From contig JAAWSH010000001.1 of assembly GCA_022801475.1 (NCBI GenBank), positions 1 to 23,327 of the forward strand: 23,327 nt of DNA, written 5' to 3'. The notes under the pieces were generated by a model. The model saw nothing but the letters and a program-made list of their open reading frames with translations, was not told where the DNA came from and did not search any database. The DNA is from Acutalibacter sp. (GTDB lineage Bacteria; Bacillota; Clostridia; Oscillospirales; Acutalibacteraceae). The translations under genes and the position numbers were made by a program. The stretch's first letter is position 1, and every line of letters starts with the position of its first letter. Of the stretch, positions 1 through 6,656 are shown piece by piece.

Positions 1-171
1 CTCTAGAGTCTGTTTGAAAACCGGAGAAATGCTGGATTTTTGACCAAAAATGAGGGATTTCAAGGAAAAAATCGCAAGAAAGGCTACCACCTTTCGAGGA
101 TTTTTGACACCGAAAGCTCCTTTTCCTCTCAAAACAGACAGTATTTCGGAGTTTTAAAACAGACTTTAGGG
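1..171. repeat. Miniature inverted-repeat element A1 (full length)
   Basis: A non-coding AT-rich element whose ends are imperfect inverted repeats about 28 bp long: the left end reads AGTCTGTTTGAAAACCGGAG, and the right end, read on the other strand, starts AAGTCTGTTTTAAAACTCCG. Inside are two copies of GGATTTTTGAC (34-44 and 98-108) and a small AAAGG/CCTTT hairpin around 79-95. A shorter copy in the opposite orientation lies at 15432-15538. No transposase is present, so the MITE-like class is inferred from structure alone. The left edge coincides with the window start, so the element may begin slightly earlier. Confidence 0.75.
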
Positions 172-447
172 AGCCCCGGGGTGGGAGGGCCGCTGTTTCG
201 CAGTTGCCGCGGCTTTGCGCGGCAGCTCCGAAAGGCGCTGCTTTTTGGCGGCGCGACGGTTGTGCTTCTCCTCCGGCTTGTGGGCCGCTTGGGGTTTGGG
301 CCTTTATTTTTGGTTTTCTTTCGCGCCGCTTTTCTTTCATGTATGCCGCTTCTTTAAGGCCGCCTCCGGCGGGGAGGGACTCTGTCCCTCCACCCTGCAA
401 GGGGGCAACCGCCCCCTTGACCCCACGGCGCTTCACGCCTTTTTTAC
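172..447. other. Intergenic stretch with a double-hairpin repeat
   Basis: No convincing gene is seen here; the open frames through it lack a ribosome binding site and run into the araC promoter. The only structure is a GC-rich double hairpin at about 379-420: GGAGGGAC/GTCCCTCC with a 3-nt loop, then CAAGGGGGC/GCCCCCTTG with a 4-nt loop. A double hairpin of similar design lies at 6418-6466, so this may be a dispersed intergenic RNA-hairpin repeat. Its role is unknown. Confidence 0.5.
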
Positions 448-476
448 TTGATTTTTGTGGGGCGGACGGCTATAAT
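448..476 (+). promoter_or_regulatory. Sigma-A type promoter of the AraC-type gene
   Basis: TTGATT (448-453) and a perfect TATAAT (471-476) are separated by 17 bp. Transcription would begin near 483, about 25 nt before the ATG at 508. This also rules out upstream in-frame start codons. Confidence 0.85.
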
Positions 477-507
477 AGAGCAAACTCTTTGCATGGGAGG
501 CCCCTCT

Positions 508-1359
508 ATGGACGAGCCTGTTCTGCTCCATCTGACCGAATCCGGCTTCCGCCAGGGCGAGGCCGGCGTCCTCCACCAGCGGGGCGTACACTCCACCTAC
601 CGCCTCCACACCCACGACTTCTACGAACTCTTCCTGGTGCCAAAAGGCAGCGCCATCCACGTGGTCAACGGCCAGACCCAAATCCTCACCGGCGGCTCTC
701 TGGTGCTCATCCGCCCCAGCGACGTGCATAAGTACGAGCCTCTGGACGGCAGCGACTTCGAGCTGCTCAGCGCCGGAATGCCCGCCGCCGCCTTTCGCCG
801 CCTTTGCACCTATCTGGCGGTAGAGGAGCGGGTATTCCTGGCTCCCGCCCTGCCGCCCCACCGGGTCCTTTCCGGCTGGGTCTTGGCAGACGCCGCCCGC
901 CGCCTGCTGGAGGCGCCCACCGGGGCCCCGGACCTGGCCCTCTATGTGCTGGGGCTGTTCCCCGGGCTGGTGGGGGCGTTTTTAAGCAACCCGCCCAAAG
1001 AGCCCCCCTTTCCCCCCTGGTTCTCCCAGCTGATTGAGGAGATGAACCGGCCGGAAAACTTTGTCCCCGGCCTGCCCCGGCTGCTGCGTCTGGCCAATTT
1101 CTCTCAGGAGCACCTAACCCGGCTGTTCCGCCGGTACCTGGGGGCCACCCCCACGGAGTTTATCAACACCAAGCGCCTGGAGTTGGCCTGCGACCTGCTG
1201 CTGGCGGGAGAGGTCCCCGCCGCCCAGGTGGGCGGGCTCTGCGGCTTTAACAGCCAGAGCCATTTTTATCGTCTCTTTACCGCCCGCTACGGCTATCCGC
1301 CTAAAAAGTACCGGGACGCTTTTTTGCGCCAAAGCGCTGGAAGTTCATCCTCATTATAA
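508..1359 (+). CDS. AraC family transcriptional regulator
   Basis: A 283-residue DNA-binding regulator of the two-domain AraC type. The N-terminal half (about residues 20-90) looks like a cupin sensor with the typical HTHDFYEL motif near residues 34-41. The C-terminal half (about 170-273) carries two helix-turn-helix units, the second including GFNSQSHFYRLF and the family's GYPPKKYR end. The start at 508 is chosen because GGGAGG lies 8 nt upstream and the promoter ends at 476; longer frames begin inside the promoter. Such proteins usually bind a sugar or other small ligand and activate a nearby operon. Here the gene stands alone, convergent with the DUF1848 gene, so its target cannot be read from context. 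Family assignment is firm, ligand unknown. Confidence 0.93.
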   Translation: MDEPVLLHLTESGFRQGEAGVLHQRGVHSTYRLHTHDFYELFLVPKGSAIHVVNGQTQILTGGSLVLIRPSDVHKYEPLDGSDFELLSAGMPAAAFRRLCTYLAVEERVFLAPALPPHRVLSGWVLADAARRLLEAPTGAPDLALYVLGLFPGLVGAFLSNPPKEPPFPPWFSQLIEEMNRPENFVPGLPRLLRLANFSQEHLTRLFRRYLGATPTEFINTKRLELACDLLLAGEVPAAQVGGLCGFNSQSHFYRLFTARYGYPPKKYRDAFLRQSAGSSSSL

Positions 1360-1370
1360 GCCTTTTTGGT

Positions 1371-1401
1371 AAAAAATCCACTGCTACATTGACGGATTTT
1401 T
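1371..1401 (+). terminator. Possible AT-rich terminator after the AraC-type gene
   Basis: AAAAATCC (1372-1379) pairs with GGATTTTT (1394-1401) across a 14-nt loop, 12 nt after the stop codon. The U-rich 3' arm is terminator-like, but the stem is short, so this is a weak call. Confidence 0.35.
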
Positions 1402-1470
1402 CCACTATATTGATTTTTCTATGGAAGGGAAGGGCAAAGCCAAAGCGGGATTCAACGCCAAGCGGCCGCT

Positions 1471-1654
1471 TAGGCCTTGTTTGAAAAAAGAGAAACTGAC
1501 GGATTTTTGCCCAGAAGAGGCGCATTTCAAGGGAAAAAACGAGAGTTGCACGCAACTCTTTGTCAACACTTCCGATTGACCAGGTTTTTTGGGCGCAGAA
1601 AGGGGCCGCTCCTGGGCAAATAAACGGCGTTTTCGATGTCTCAAACAGGTCCTG
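1471..1654. repeat. Miniature inverted-repeat element B1
   Basis: A non-coding element of about 184 bp with ends TAGGCCTTGTTTGAAAA (left) and CAGGACCTGTTTGAGA (right end read on the opposite strand). The centre holds a near-perfect hairpin, AGAGTTGCACGCAACTCT. Read on the minus strand, the element at 18818-18995 matches it along its whole length. Its internal order (GGATTTTTG, then ATTTCAAGG, then a hairpin) also resembles element A1. It sits between two convergent genes. Confidence 0.8.
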
Positions 1655-1707
1655 GTCTAAAGCCCAGAACGCGGCAAACCAACCGGTTTCCCACCTTAAA
1701 AACCAAT

Positions 1708-1735
1708 AAGGCGAAGCCCCGTTGCTCCGCCTTTT
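1708..1735. terminator. Bidirectional-looking terminator between convergent genes
   Basis: AAGGCGAAGC (1708-1717) pairs with GCTCCGCCTT (1724-1733) with one mismatch and a 6-nt loop, followed by TTTT on the plus strand. On the minus strand the hairpin is followed by a GTTTTT run after a short gap. It could serve both the AraC-type gene and the DUF1848 gene. Confidence 0.55.
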
Positions 1736-1846
1736 CTCAATATCCTATAATATAAGCTTTATATGCCCCTGCCCTTCTCCCCAATGAACGCCTTAGCGTC
1801 TTTCAGTGGATGTAGAAGAGGCATTGTCTTGCATCCTTATGAAATC

Positions 1847-2764
1847 TCAAAACAAATTTGCTTCCGCTGTTTTTCCCATATTTCTAGCCTCTGTCCTGGG
1901 CCATCCTGTAAGCATGGGGGCCTCTGGGCAGTGGCTGGCGCGGTTTTTGGCCAGAGCCCCCGCGCTGTGGCAGGCGTAGCAGTACAGGCAGCCGTGGGCG
2001 CAGGTGTCGTAGCAGCCAATGTCCACGCTTTGGGCACAGCCGCACCCTGGACGCTGGTTCTTATCCTTCTTCACCGGCCGGGCCGCGCCCAGGGGTCCGG
2101 CAAAGCGGGCCGGGTCCACGCAGCGGGCTCTTTCTATCCCCAGAGCACTTAGGTCCATGGGCTCGGCGCAGGCATCTATGGCCAGGCCGCAGCTGTGGGC
2201 AATACGGGCCAGCTCACCGGCCAGCCGGCGCTGTTCCTCTTGGGGAAAATCCGCCAGGCCCAGGGGCTCCATGGCCCGGGCGGTGTTCCGGTAAAAGTCT
2301 AAAAAGCTGATGGTGCACCGGCGGGTATAAGGGGCAAGGCGGCGGGTTAGCTCTCCAAAATAATGGACATGATAGGCAAAGCTGTAGTTCCGGCTAAGGA
2401 AAATGGGGTCGTACCGCCAAATCACCCGGTCGGGGCCCAGCTTTTCCGCCAACTGAATAAAGGCTGGGATCACCTTTTGGCCTTTATTGGGCACCCCGGG
2501 CTCCACATCCTGACCATAAGAGGTAATGGTAAACTGAAAATAATAGGCGTAGTCCTCCAGCTCCTTCAGCCTGGGCAGCAAGGGGGCGGGGTTTTTGGTC
2601 CAAAACACAATGCCCTCCACCGCCTGGGGAGAAAGGTCCACCCTGCGGATCTGCTGGGGATTCATGGGATTGGGCACCAGGACCTCTCCGGCCTGAAAAC
2701 GGTGGAGCAGCCAGGAAGTATAATAGGCGGGGATGTCCGTACGGCGGCTGGCGCTGAGAATCAT
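1847..2764 (-). CDS. DUF1848 family protein with C-terminal iron-sulfur-type cysteines
   Basis: A 305-residue protein that begins MILSASRRTDIPAYY, the characteristic start of the DUF1848 family, whose function I do not know. The motif FWTKNP (about 54-59) and the run TISFLDFYRN (about 151-160) also fit that family. Near the C terminus there is a cysteine cluster, C251, C255, C259 and C262; the last three form CX3CX2C, the spacing used by radical SAM enzymes to hold a 4Fe-4S cluster. The start at 2764 is chosen because AAGGAGG lies 5 nt upstream; a longer frame to 2788 lacks this. The gene begins 38 bp after the lacI-type gene ends on the same strand, so the two may be co-transcribed. Family firm, function open. 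Confidence 0.85.
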   Translation of the reverse strand: MILSASRRTDIPAYYTSWLLHRFQAGEVLVPNPMNPQQIRRVDLSPQAVEGIVFWTKNPAPLLPRLKELEDYAYYFQFTITSYGQDVEPGVPNKGQKVIPAFIQLAEKLGPDRVIWRYDPIFLSRNYSFAYHVHYFGELTRRLAPYTRRCTISFLDFYRNTARAMEPLGLADFPQEEQRRLAGELARIAHSCGLAIDACAEPMDLSALGIERARCVDPARFAGPLGAARPVKKDKNQRPGCGCAQSVDIGCYDTCAHGCLYCYACHSAGALAKNRASHCPEAPMLTGWPRTEARNMGKTAEANLF

Positions 2765-2802
2765 GGGGGCCTCCTTACCGGCACTCATTCGTTGAAAAGG
2801 CC

Positions 2803-3864
2803 TTACGGCCTGGCTGTAGACTGTCTGGGAATATGGGTGCAGGGCAGCAAGATCCTGGGATCGTCCGCCTGCCGCCCTGCCATAAGGTCCAGCAGGATCT
2901 TGGCGCTGGCCCGCCCCATTTGGGCAAGGGGAAGATCAATGGTCGTTAGCGCGGGAATCACAAAGCCAGAGGCACTGTCATTGTCGAAACCATGCAGAGA
3001 AAGGTCCTGGGGTACCCGAACGCCCCGCTCATGGGCTGCTTTCATGGCGCCAAAGGCCATGGGGTCGTTCATGCAGAAAATGGCCGTAGGGGGCGCGGGC
3101 AGGTCCAGCAGCCTGCCGCACTGCTCGTATCCCATGTTAAACCCCCAGCTGCCTGTACAGACATAGGCTGGGTCAAAAACCAGGTCGTGTTCCATTAAGG
3201 ACTCGGTATAGGCCTGCATCCGCCGGTGGGTGGGAATAGAATTGATGGGCCCGGAGATCAGGGCAATCCGCTGGTGGCCTAGTCCAGCCAGGTAGTCCAC
3301 AGCCAGCTTGGCCCCCTGATAATCATCATAGTTTACAGTATAGCTGCCTCCGCTTTTGGTAAAGCAGTAGGCGTATACCACAGGAAAAGGCAGCTCTGGT
3401 AAAATCCCCTCTACGTCCCTGGGGTGCAGGCCCACATAGATCAGGCCGCTGACCCGAGAGGCCAGCAGGCTGGTAACACTGAGCTCCACAGAATGCCGGA
3501 ACTCTGGCAGGCGGACCAGTTTATCATACTCCACGTACTTTTGTAAAAGGGTCAGGTGTTCCAGCCGCAGGTTATATAGACTTAGGGCAAAGTCCTGGGC
3601 CTCGCACACAGCGGAGATTCCTTCTATAATCTGCCCGGTCATGAAGGCTCCGATGTCCTCCACAATAATCCCAATGGTGCTGGTCCGGCTGGTTTTTAGA
3701 TCCTTGGCCAGCGTGTTTGGGATATAATTCAGCTGCTTAATGGCAGCCCGCACCCGGGCCTCGGTTTTTGGTGCGGTGGTCCCCTTGCGGTTGATCACAT
3801 TGGACACCGTGGCCACAGAAACACCAGCCAGTGCAGCCACATCGTTGATGGTACTGATGGTCAA
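2803..3864 (-). CDS. LacI family repressor of the arabinofuranoside locus
   Basis: A 353-residue LacI/GalR regulator. Residues 5-50 form the helix-turn-helix and hinge (INDVAALAGVSVATVSNVIN), followed by a periplasmic-binding-protein-like sensor domain ending with the family pattern LSLHGFDND and TTIDLPLAQMG. It starts at TTG (3862-3864) with AAGGAGG 7 nt upstream; no ATG is available nearby. It is divergent from the ABC importer and glycosidase operon. Palindromic TGAAACGTTT-type sites in both control regions suggest that it represses that operon and itself. The inducer is probably a sugar released by the operon's enzymes, such as L-arabinose or an oligosaccharide; this is inferred from position. 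Confidence 0.92.
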   Translation of the reverse strand: MTISTINDVAALAGVSVATVSNVINRKGTTAPKTEARVRAAIKQLNYIPNTLAKDLKTSRTSTIGIIVEDIGAFMTGQIIEGISAVCEAQDFALSLYNLRLEHLTLLQKYVEYDKLVRLPEFRHSVELSVTSLLASRVSGLIYVGLHPRDVEGILPELPFPVVYAYCFTKSGGSYTVNYDDYQGAKLAVDYLAGLGHQRIALISGPINSIPTHRRMQAYTESLMEHDLVFDPAYVCTGSWGFNMGYEQCGRLLDLPAPPTAIFCMNDPMAFGAMKAAHERGVRVPQDLSLHGFDNDSASGFVIPALTTIDLPLAQMGRASAKILLDLMAGRQADDPRILLPCTHIPRQSTARP

Positions 3865-3956
3865 AGAACCACCTCCTTAGCAGATTTTTTATTGAAAAGC
3901 CGCTCTTTAATATCAGGAAAACAAGGGCACGCTCTATGGGGCGGATAAGCAGCTGA

Positions 3957-3968
3957 TGAAACGTTTCA
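3957..3968. promoter_or_regulatory. Perfect palindromic operator for the LacI-type repressor
   Basis: TGAAACGTTTCA is a perfect 12-bp palindrome with the central CG typical of LacI-family operators. It lies about 20-30 bp downstream of the predicted start of the repressor transcript, so it would give autorepression. A near-identical site lies 212 bp away at 4168-4181. Confidence 0.75.
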
Positions 3969-3995
3969 AATCCCAGAAAAGTTCATAATGGTGGT

Positions 3996-4024
3996 AGTAT
4001 AGCATAGGCCCAGAAAATTTGCAA
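3996..4024 (-). promoter_or_regulatory. Promoter of the lacI-type gene
   Basis: On the minus strand TTGCAA (4019-4024) and TATACT (3996-4001) are 17 bp apart. The -35 overlaps the imperfect palindrome GCAAGCGCTATC (4021-4032), which might be another regulator site. The leader would be about 125 nt, containing the operator at 3957-3968. Confidence 0.75.
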
Positions 4025-4103
4025 GCGCTATCTCAATATCCTTGTGCTGGAAATGGTAAGCTGAGGAAAAAGTGGAATTTTTTTGGAAAAGGCGGAAAAA
4101 AGG

Positions 4104-4132
4104 TTGACATCGTTTTTGCTCTATGATATTAT
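4104..4132 (+). promoter_or_regulatory. Main promoter of the arabinofuranoside utilization operon
   Basis: A consensus TTGACA (4104-4109) and TATTAT (4127-4132) are 17 bp apart. Transcription should start near 4139. Repressor half-sites and a full operator follow directly, which fits block-type repression of a strong promoter. Confidence 0.85.
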
Positions 4133-4146
4133 TATAACCAAAAAAG

Positions 4147-4181
4147 CGTGAAACTTTATCTAAAAACTTGAAACGTTTTAA
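4147..4181. promoter_or_regulatory. Operator region overlapping the operon start
   Basis: TTGAAACGTTTTAA (4168-4181) is a 14-bp palindrome with one mismatched pair and shares its core with the perfect site at 3957-3968. A half site, TGAAAC, occurs at 4149-4154. Both lie within about 40 bp of the predicted transcription start. The centres of the two full sites are 212 bp apart, close to 20 helical turns, which would allow looping. Confidence 0.7.
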
Positions 4182-4449
4182 TGACTATGCTACATCCTTG
4201 ACCTGTTTTGGAGAAAACATGTCCAAGCGGCCTAACGGTTCTGGGAAAAAGCTGGCAAAACCGGCGAAAAACTCCTGGAGGGCAGGAAAGAGTTTCTCAC
4301 AAAAGAGCGGCTCTTCACAAAACAAATTAAAACGATTCAAGTTTTGGACCAGAAAATTCCCCCGGGCCTTTGGCCGGACTGGCCAAAAAACCCTTGCCGG
4401 AAACCCCGGGAGAGGGTTCTGGAAAAATCTGCAAAAGGAGGAACGGACT
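4182..4449 (+). other. Long 5' leader of the operon
   Basis: About 310 nt separate the predicted transcription start from the first permease start codon. I recognise no known riboswitch or leader peptide. Weak hairpins are visible, for example TTTGGCC/GGCCAAA around 4370-4388. The permease reading frame stays open throughout, and an in-frame ATG at 4219 has GGAGA just upstream, so a 77-residue lysine-rich N-terminal extension is possible though not favoured. Confidence 0.4.
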
Positions 4450-5382
4450 ATGGCGGAAAAATCGCCAAGCCAAAAGGGTAGGCTGTTCAAAAGGTTCGTA
4501 CGAGAGCGCGAGCTCTGGTTTTGGAGCGTTCTGTGCATTGTGTGGTGGGTGGTGTTCTTCCTCATCCCCCTATACGGCATTGTGTATGCGTTTTTCGACT
4601 ATGTACCGGGCCGGGACATCTCTTGGGACCGGTTTGTAGGGCTAAAGCATTTCGCCGCTTTCTTCCAGGGCAAAGACGCGGGCACCATCATCCGAAACAC
4701 CTTGGTTATCGGCGGACTGAACACCACAGTAGGCTTTGTTGCCCCCATTGTGCTGGCCCTGCTCTTTGACGAACTGCGCAGCTCTAAGCTAAAGCGTGTG
4801 ACCCAGACCATCTCTTACCTGCCCTATTTTGTGTCCTGGGTGGTGGTGGCCAGCATCCTGACCGCCACACTTAGCAGTGAGGGCGTGGTAAACGAGGTGC
4901 TGATGAGCTTGGGCCTTTTGGAAAAGCCCATCCTGTTTTTGCAAGAGGGCAAGTACTTCTGGGGCATGATTACCATTGTGAACATCTGGAAAAACATTGG
5001 CTACAGCACCATTTTATACATGTCCGCCATCGCGGGCATTGACCAGGAACTATATGAGGCCGGCGCTGTGGATGGCCTGGGCCGCTGGGGCATGGTAAAG
5101 CATATCACCCTGCCCAGTATCCTGCCCACCATTGTGCTGCTGTTCATTTTGGGCATTGGCGGAATTTTGAACATTGGCTACGAGCAGCACCTGCTCATTG
5201 GCCAGCCCACCACCCGGGAATACTGGGATATTATCGACACCTACGTGTACCGCTTCGGCGTACAGATGGGGCGGCATTCTTTTGCCATTGCCGTGGGGCT
5301 GATGAAGTCTGTGATTGGCCTCACCCTGGTGTTTGTCACCAACTGGATCTCAAAAAAGACCATGAGCATGTCTATATTTTAA
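4450..5382 (+). CDS. ABC sugar importer permease, LplB type
   Basis: A 310-residue inner-membrane permease of the binding-protein-dependent type with about six hydrophobic segments, the first at about residues 24-48. The EAA loop that docks the ATPase is clear at about 202-222 (YEAGAVDGLGRWGMVKHITL). Members of this LplB/YteP group move oligosaccharides. The start at 4450 follows AAAGGAGG with good spacing. The next gene starts 21 bp after its stop. No ATPase gene is in the operon, as is common for this type, which shares an MsmX-like ATPase encoded elsewhere. Substrate is inferred from the downstream glycosidases to be an arabinofuranose-containing oligosaccharide or glycoconjugate. Confidence 0.9.
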   Translation: MAEKSPSQKGRLFKRFVRERELWFWSVLCIVWWVVFFLIPLYGIVYAFFDYVPGRDISWDRFVGLKHFAAFFQGKDAGTIIRNTLVIGGLNTTVGFVAPIVLALLFDELRSSKLKRVTQTISYLPYFVSWVVVASILTATLSSEGVVNEVLMSLGLLEKPILFLQEGKYFWGMITIVNIWKNIGYSTILYMSAIAGIDQELYEAGAVDGLGRWGMVKHITLPSILPTIVLLFILGIGGILNIGYEQHLLIGQPTTREYWDIIDTYVYRFGVQMGRHSFAIAVGLMKSVIGLTLVFVTNWISKKTMSMSIF

Positions 5383-5403
5383 AGGGAAAGGAGGAATAAG
5401 CTT

Positions 5404-6372
5404 ATGCGTTTCAGCAAATCCAGTAAGTCCAGCCATGCCAATACCCACTCGGCCGCCAACGGGCGGCTGCGGCTGGCAAAAAAGACTGTTTCCAGCCAAG
5501 TTTTCGACGTGGTAAACGTGATTATTATGATCCTGCTGATTTTTGTGATGATCTACCCTTTCTGGAACCAGCTGATTGTCTCGCTAAATGACGGTATTGA
5601 TACCCAGCGGGGCGGTCTGTACTTCTTCCCCCGGATGTTCACTCTCAATAACTATGACTACATTTTGAAGTCCGAGGGCCTGGGCTCTGCGGTGATGTGG
5701 TCTCTGCTGCGGGTTTTTGTGGGCACCATTACCCACCTAATATGCAGCGGGTTTTTAGCCTATATTACTACCGTAAAGTTCTTCTCCTTCCACCGGCCTC
5801 TACGCACCATGTTCCTTATCACAATGTACATATCCGGGGGCATGATTCCCATTTACCTGTGGTATACCAAGATTGGCCTTTTAGAGACTTTCACGGTCTA
5901 TTGGCTGCCAGGGCTTATTGGGGCCTATGATATGATGCTGATTGCCTCCTACATTGAGGGACTGCCCGACGCAGTGACCGAGTCGGCCCGGATTGACGGA
6001 GCCCGAGAGGTAACGATCTTCTTCCGGGTAGTGGCGCCCCTGTGCGTGCCCGTGTTTGCCGCTTTGGCAGTGATGACCGCTGTGGGCCACTGGAACTCCT
6101 GGTTTGACACCATGCTGTACAACTCTTCCGGCAAATATGACACCCTGCAAATGCTTTTGCGAGACATCCTCATAGAGTCTGACAAGATTAAAAAGCTGAT
6201 GCAGGACGCCACAGTGGGCGCAGACGCTGTAAAGAGCCAGGTGTCCCGCATTTCCACGCAGTCCATGCGGGCGGCCACCACCATGATTGTAACCATTCCC
6301 ATTGTGTGCGTGTACCCCTTCTTCCAGCGGTACTTTGTAAAGGGTATTTCCATTGGCGCGGTAAAGGGATAA
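5404..6372 (+). CDS. ABC sugar importer permease, LplC/YtcP type
   Basis: A 322-residue partner permease. After a basic, serine-rich N terminus the first membrane segment lies at about residues 35-60, and the EAA loop at about 192-213 (ESARIDGAREVTIFFRVVAP). A polar stretch at about 250-285 precedes the last membrane segment, and the protein ends with the typical KGISIGAVKG tail of this group. AAAGGAGG lies about 8 nt before the ATG. It forms the translocation pore with the LplB-type protein encoded immediately upstream. Family assignment is firm. Confidence 0.9.
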   Translation: MRFSKSSKSSHANTHSAANGRLRLAKKTVSSQVFDVVNVIIMILLIFVMIYPFWNQLIVSLNDGIDTQRGGLYFFPRMFTLNNYDYILKSEGLGSAVMWSLLRVFVGTITHLICSGFLAYITTVKFFSFHRPLRTMFLITMYISGGMIPIYLWYTKIGLLETFTVYWLPGLIGAYDMMLIASYIEGLPDAVTESARIDGAREVTIFFRVVAPLCVPVFAALAVMTAVGHWNSWFDTMLYNSSGKYDTLQMLLRDILIESDKIKKLMQDATVGADAVKSQVSRISTQSMRAATTMIVTIPIVCVYPFFQRYFVKGISIGAVKG

Positions 6373-6417
6373 AGCGGCACGGGTGGTTTTTTGGCAAGAC
6401 GCGAAGCGTTAATGGGG

Positions 6418-6466
6418 CAAGGGAACAGTTCCCTTGTGGATGATCAAGGCAGAGCCTTGATCATCC
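6418..6466 (+). repeat. Double hairpin between permease and binding-protein genes
   Basis: CAAGGGAAC/GTTCCCTTG (6418-6436) is followed at once by a 13-bp perfect stem, GGATGATCAAGGC/GCCTTGATCATCC, with a 3-nt loop (6438-6466). There is no trailing T-run, so it is not a classical terminator. It may stabilise the downstream transcript end or act as a partial block, giving a different level of binding protein from permease. A related double hairpin occurs at 379-420. Confidence 0.6.
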
Positions 6467-6604
6467 TGCGCCGAACCATGCTTTCTAGCTTCCAGCCAAC
6501 CCAACCGGCAGGACGGCAAAACTTTTACGGTTTCTTTGGAACACTAGACGCCTCCGCGCCCTGTCCTCAAACGGCTTCTATTGCTTGGCAGTTTTGAATA
6601 GAGG

Positions 6605-6623
6605 CAGCCGGACTGTCCGGCTG
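6605..6623 (+). other. Palindrome just upstream of the binding-protein gene
   Basis: CAGCCGGAC and GTCCGGCTG form a 9-bp inverted repeat around a single T, ending about 17 nt before the AAAGGA ribosome binding site. It could be a regulator site or an RNA stem that affects translation or protects a processed 5' end. Function unknown. Confidence 0.4.
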
Positions 6624-6656
6624 AACATCACAAAAACAGAAAGGATGAACCAAATT

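Noticed and set aside
3957..3968. CcpA cre site
   Set aside because: The 12-bp palindrome lacks the 14-bp cre pattern and is matched by a site in the divergent operon, which fits the local LacI-type repressor better.
4182..4449. Known riboswitch in the operon leader
   Set aside because: I could not match the stretch to any known aptamer, and no terminator with a T-run follows it.
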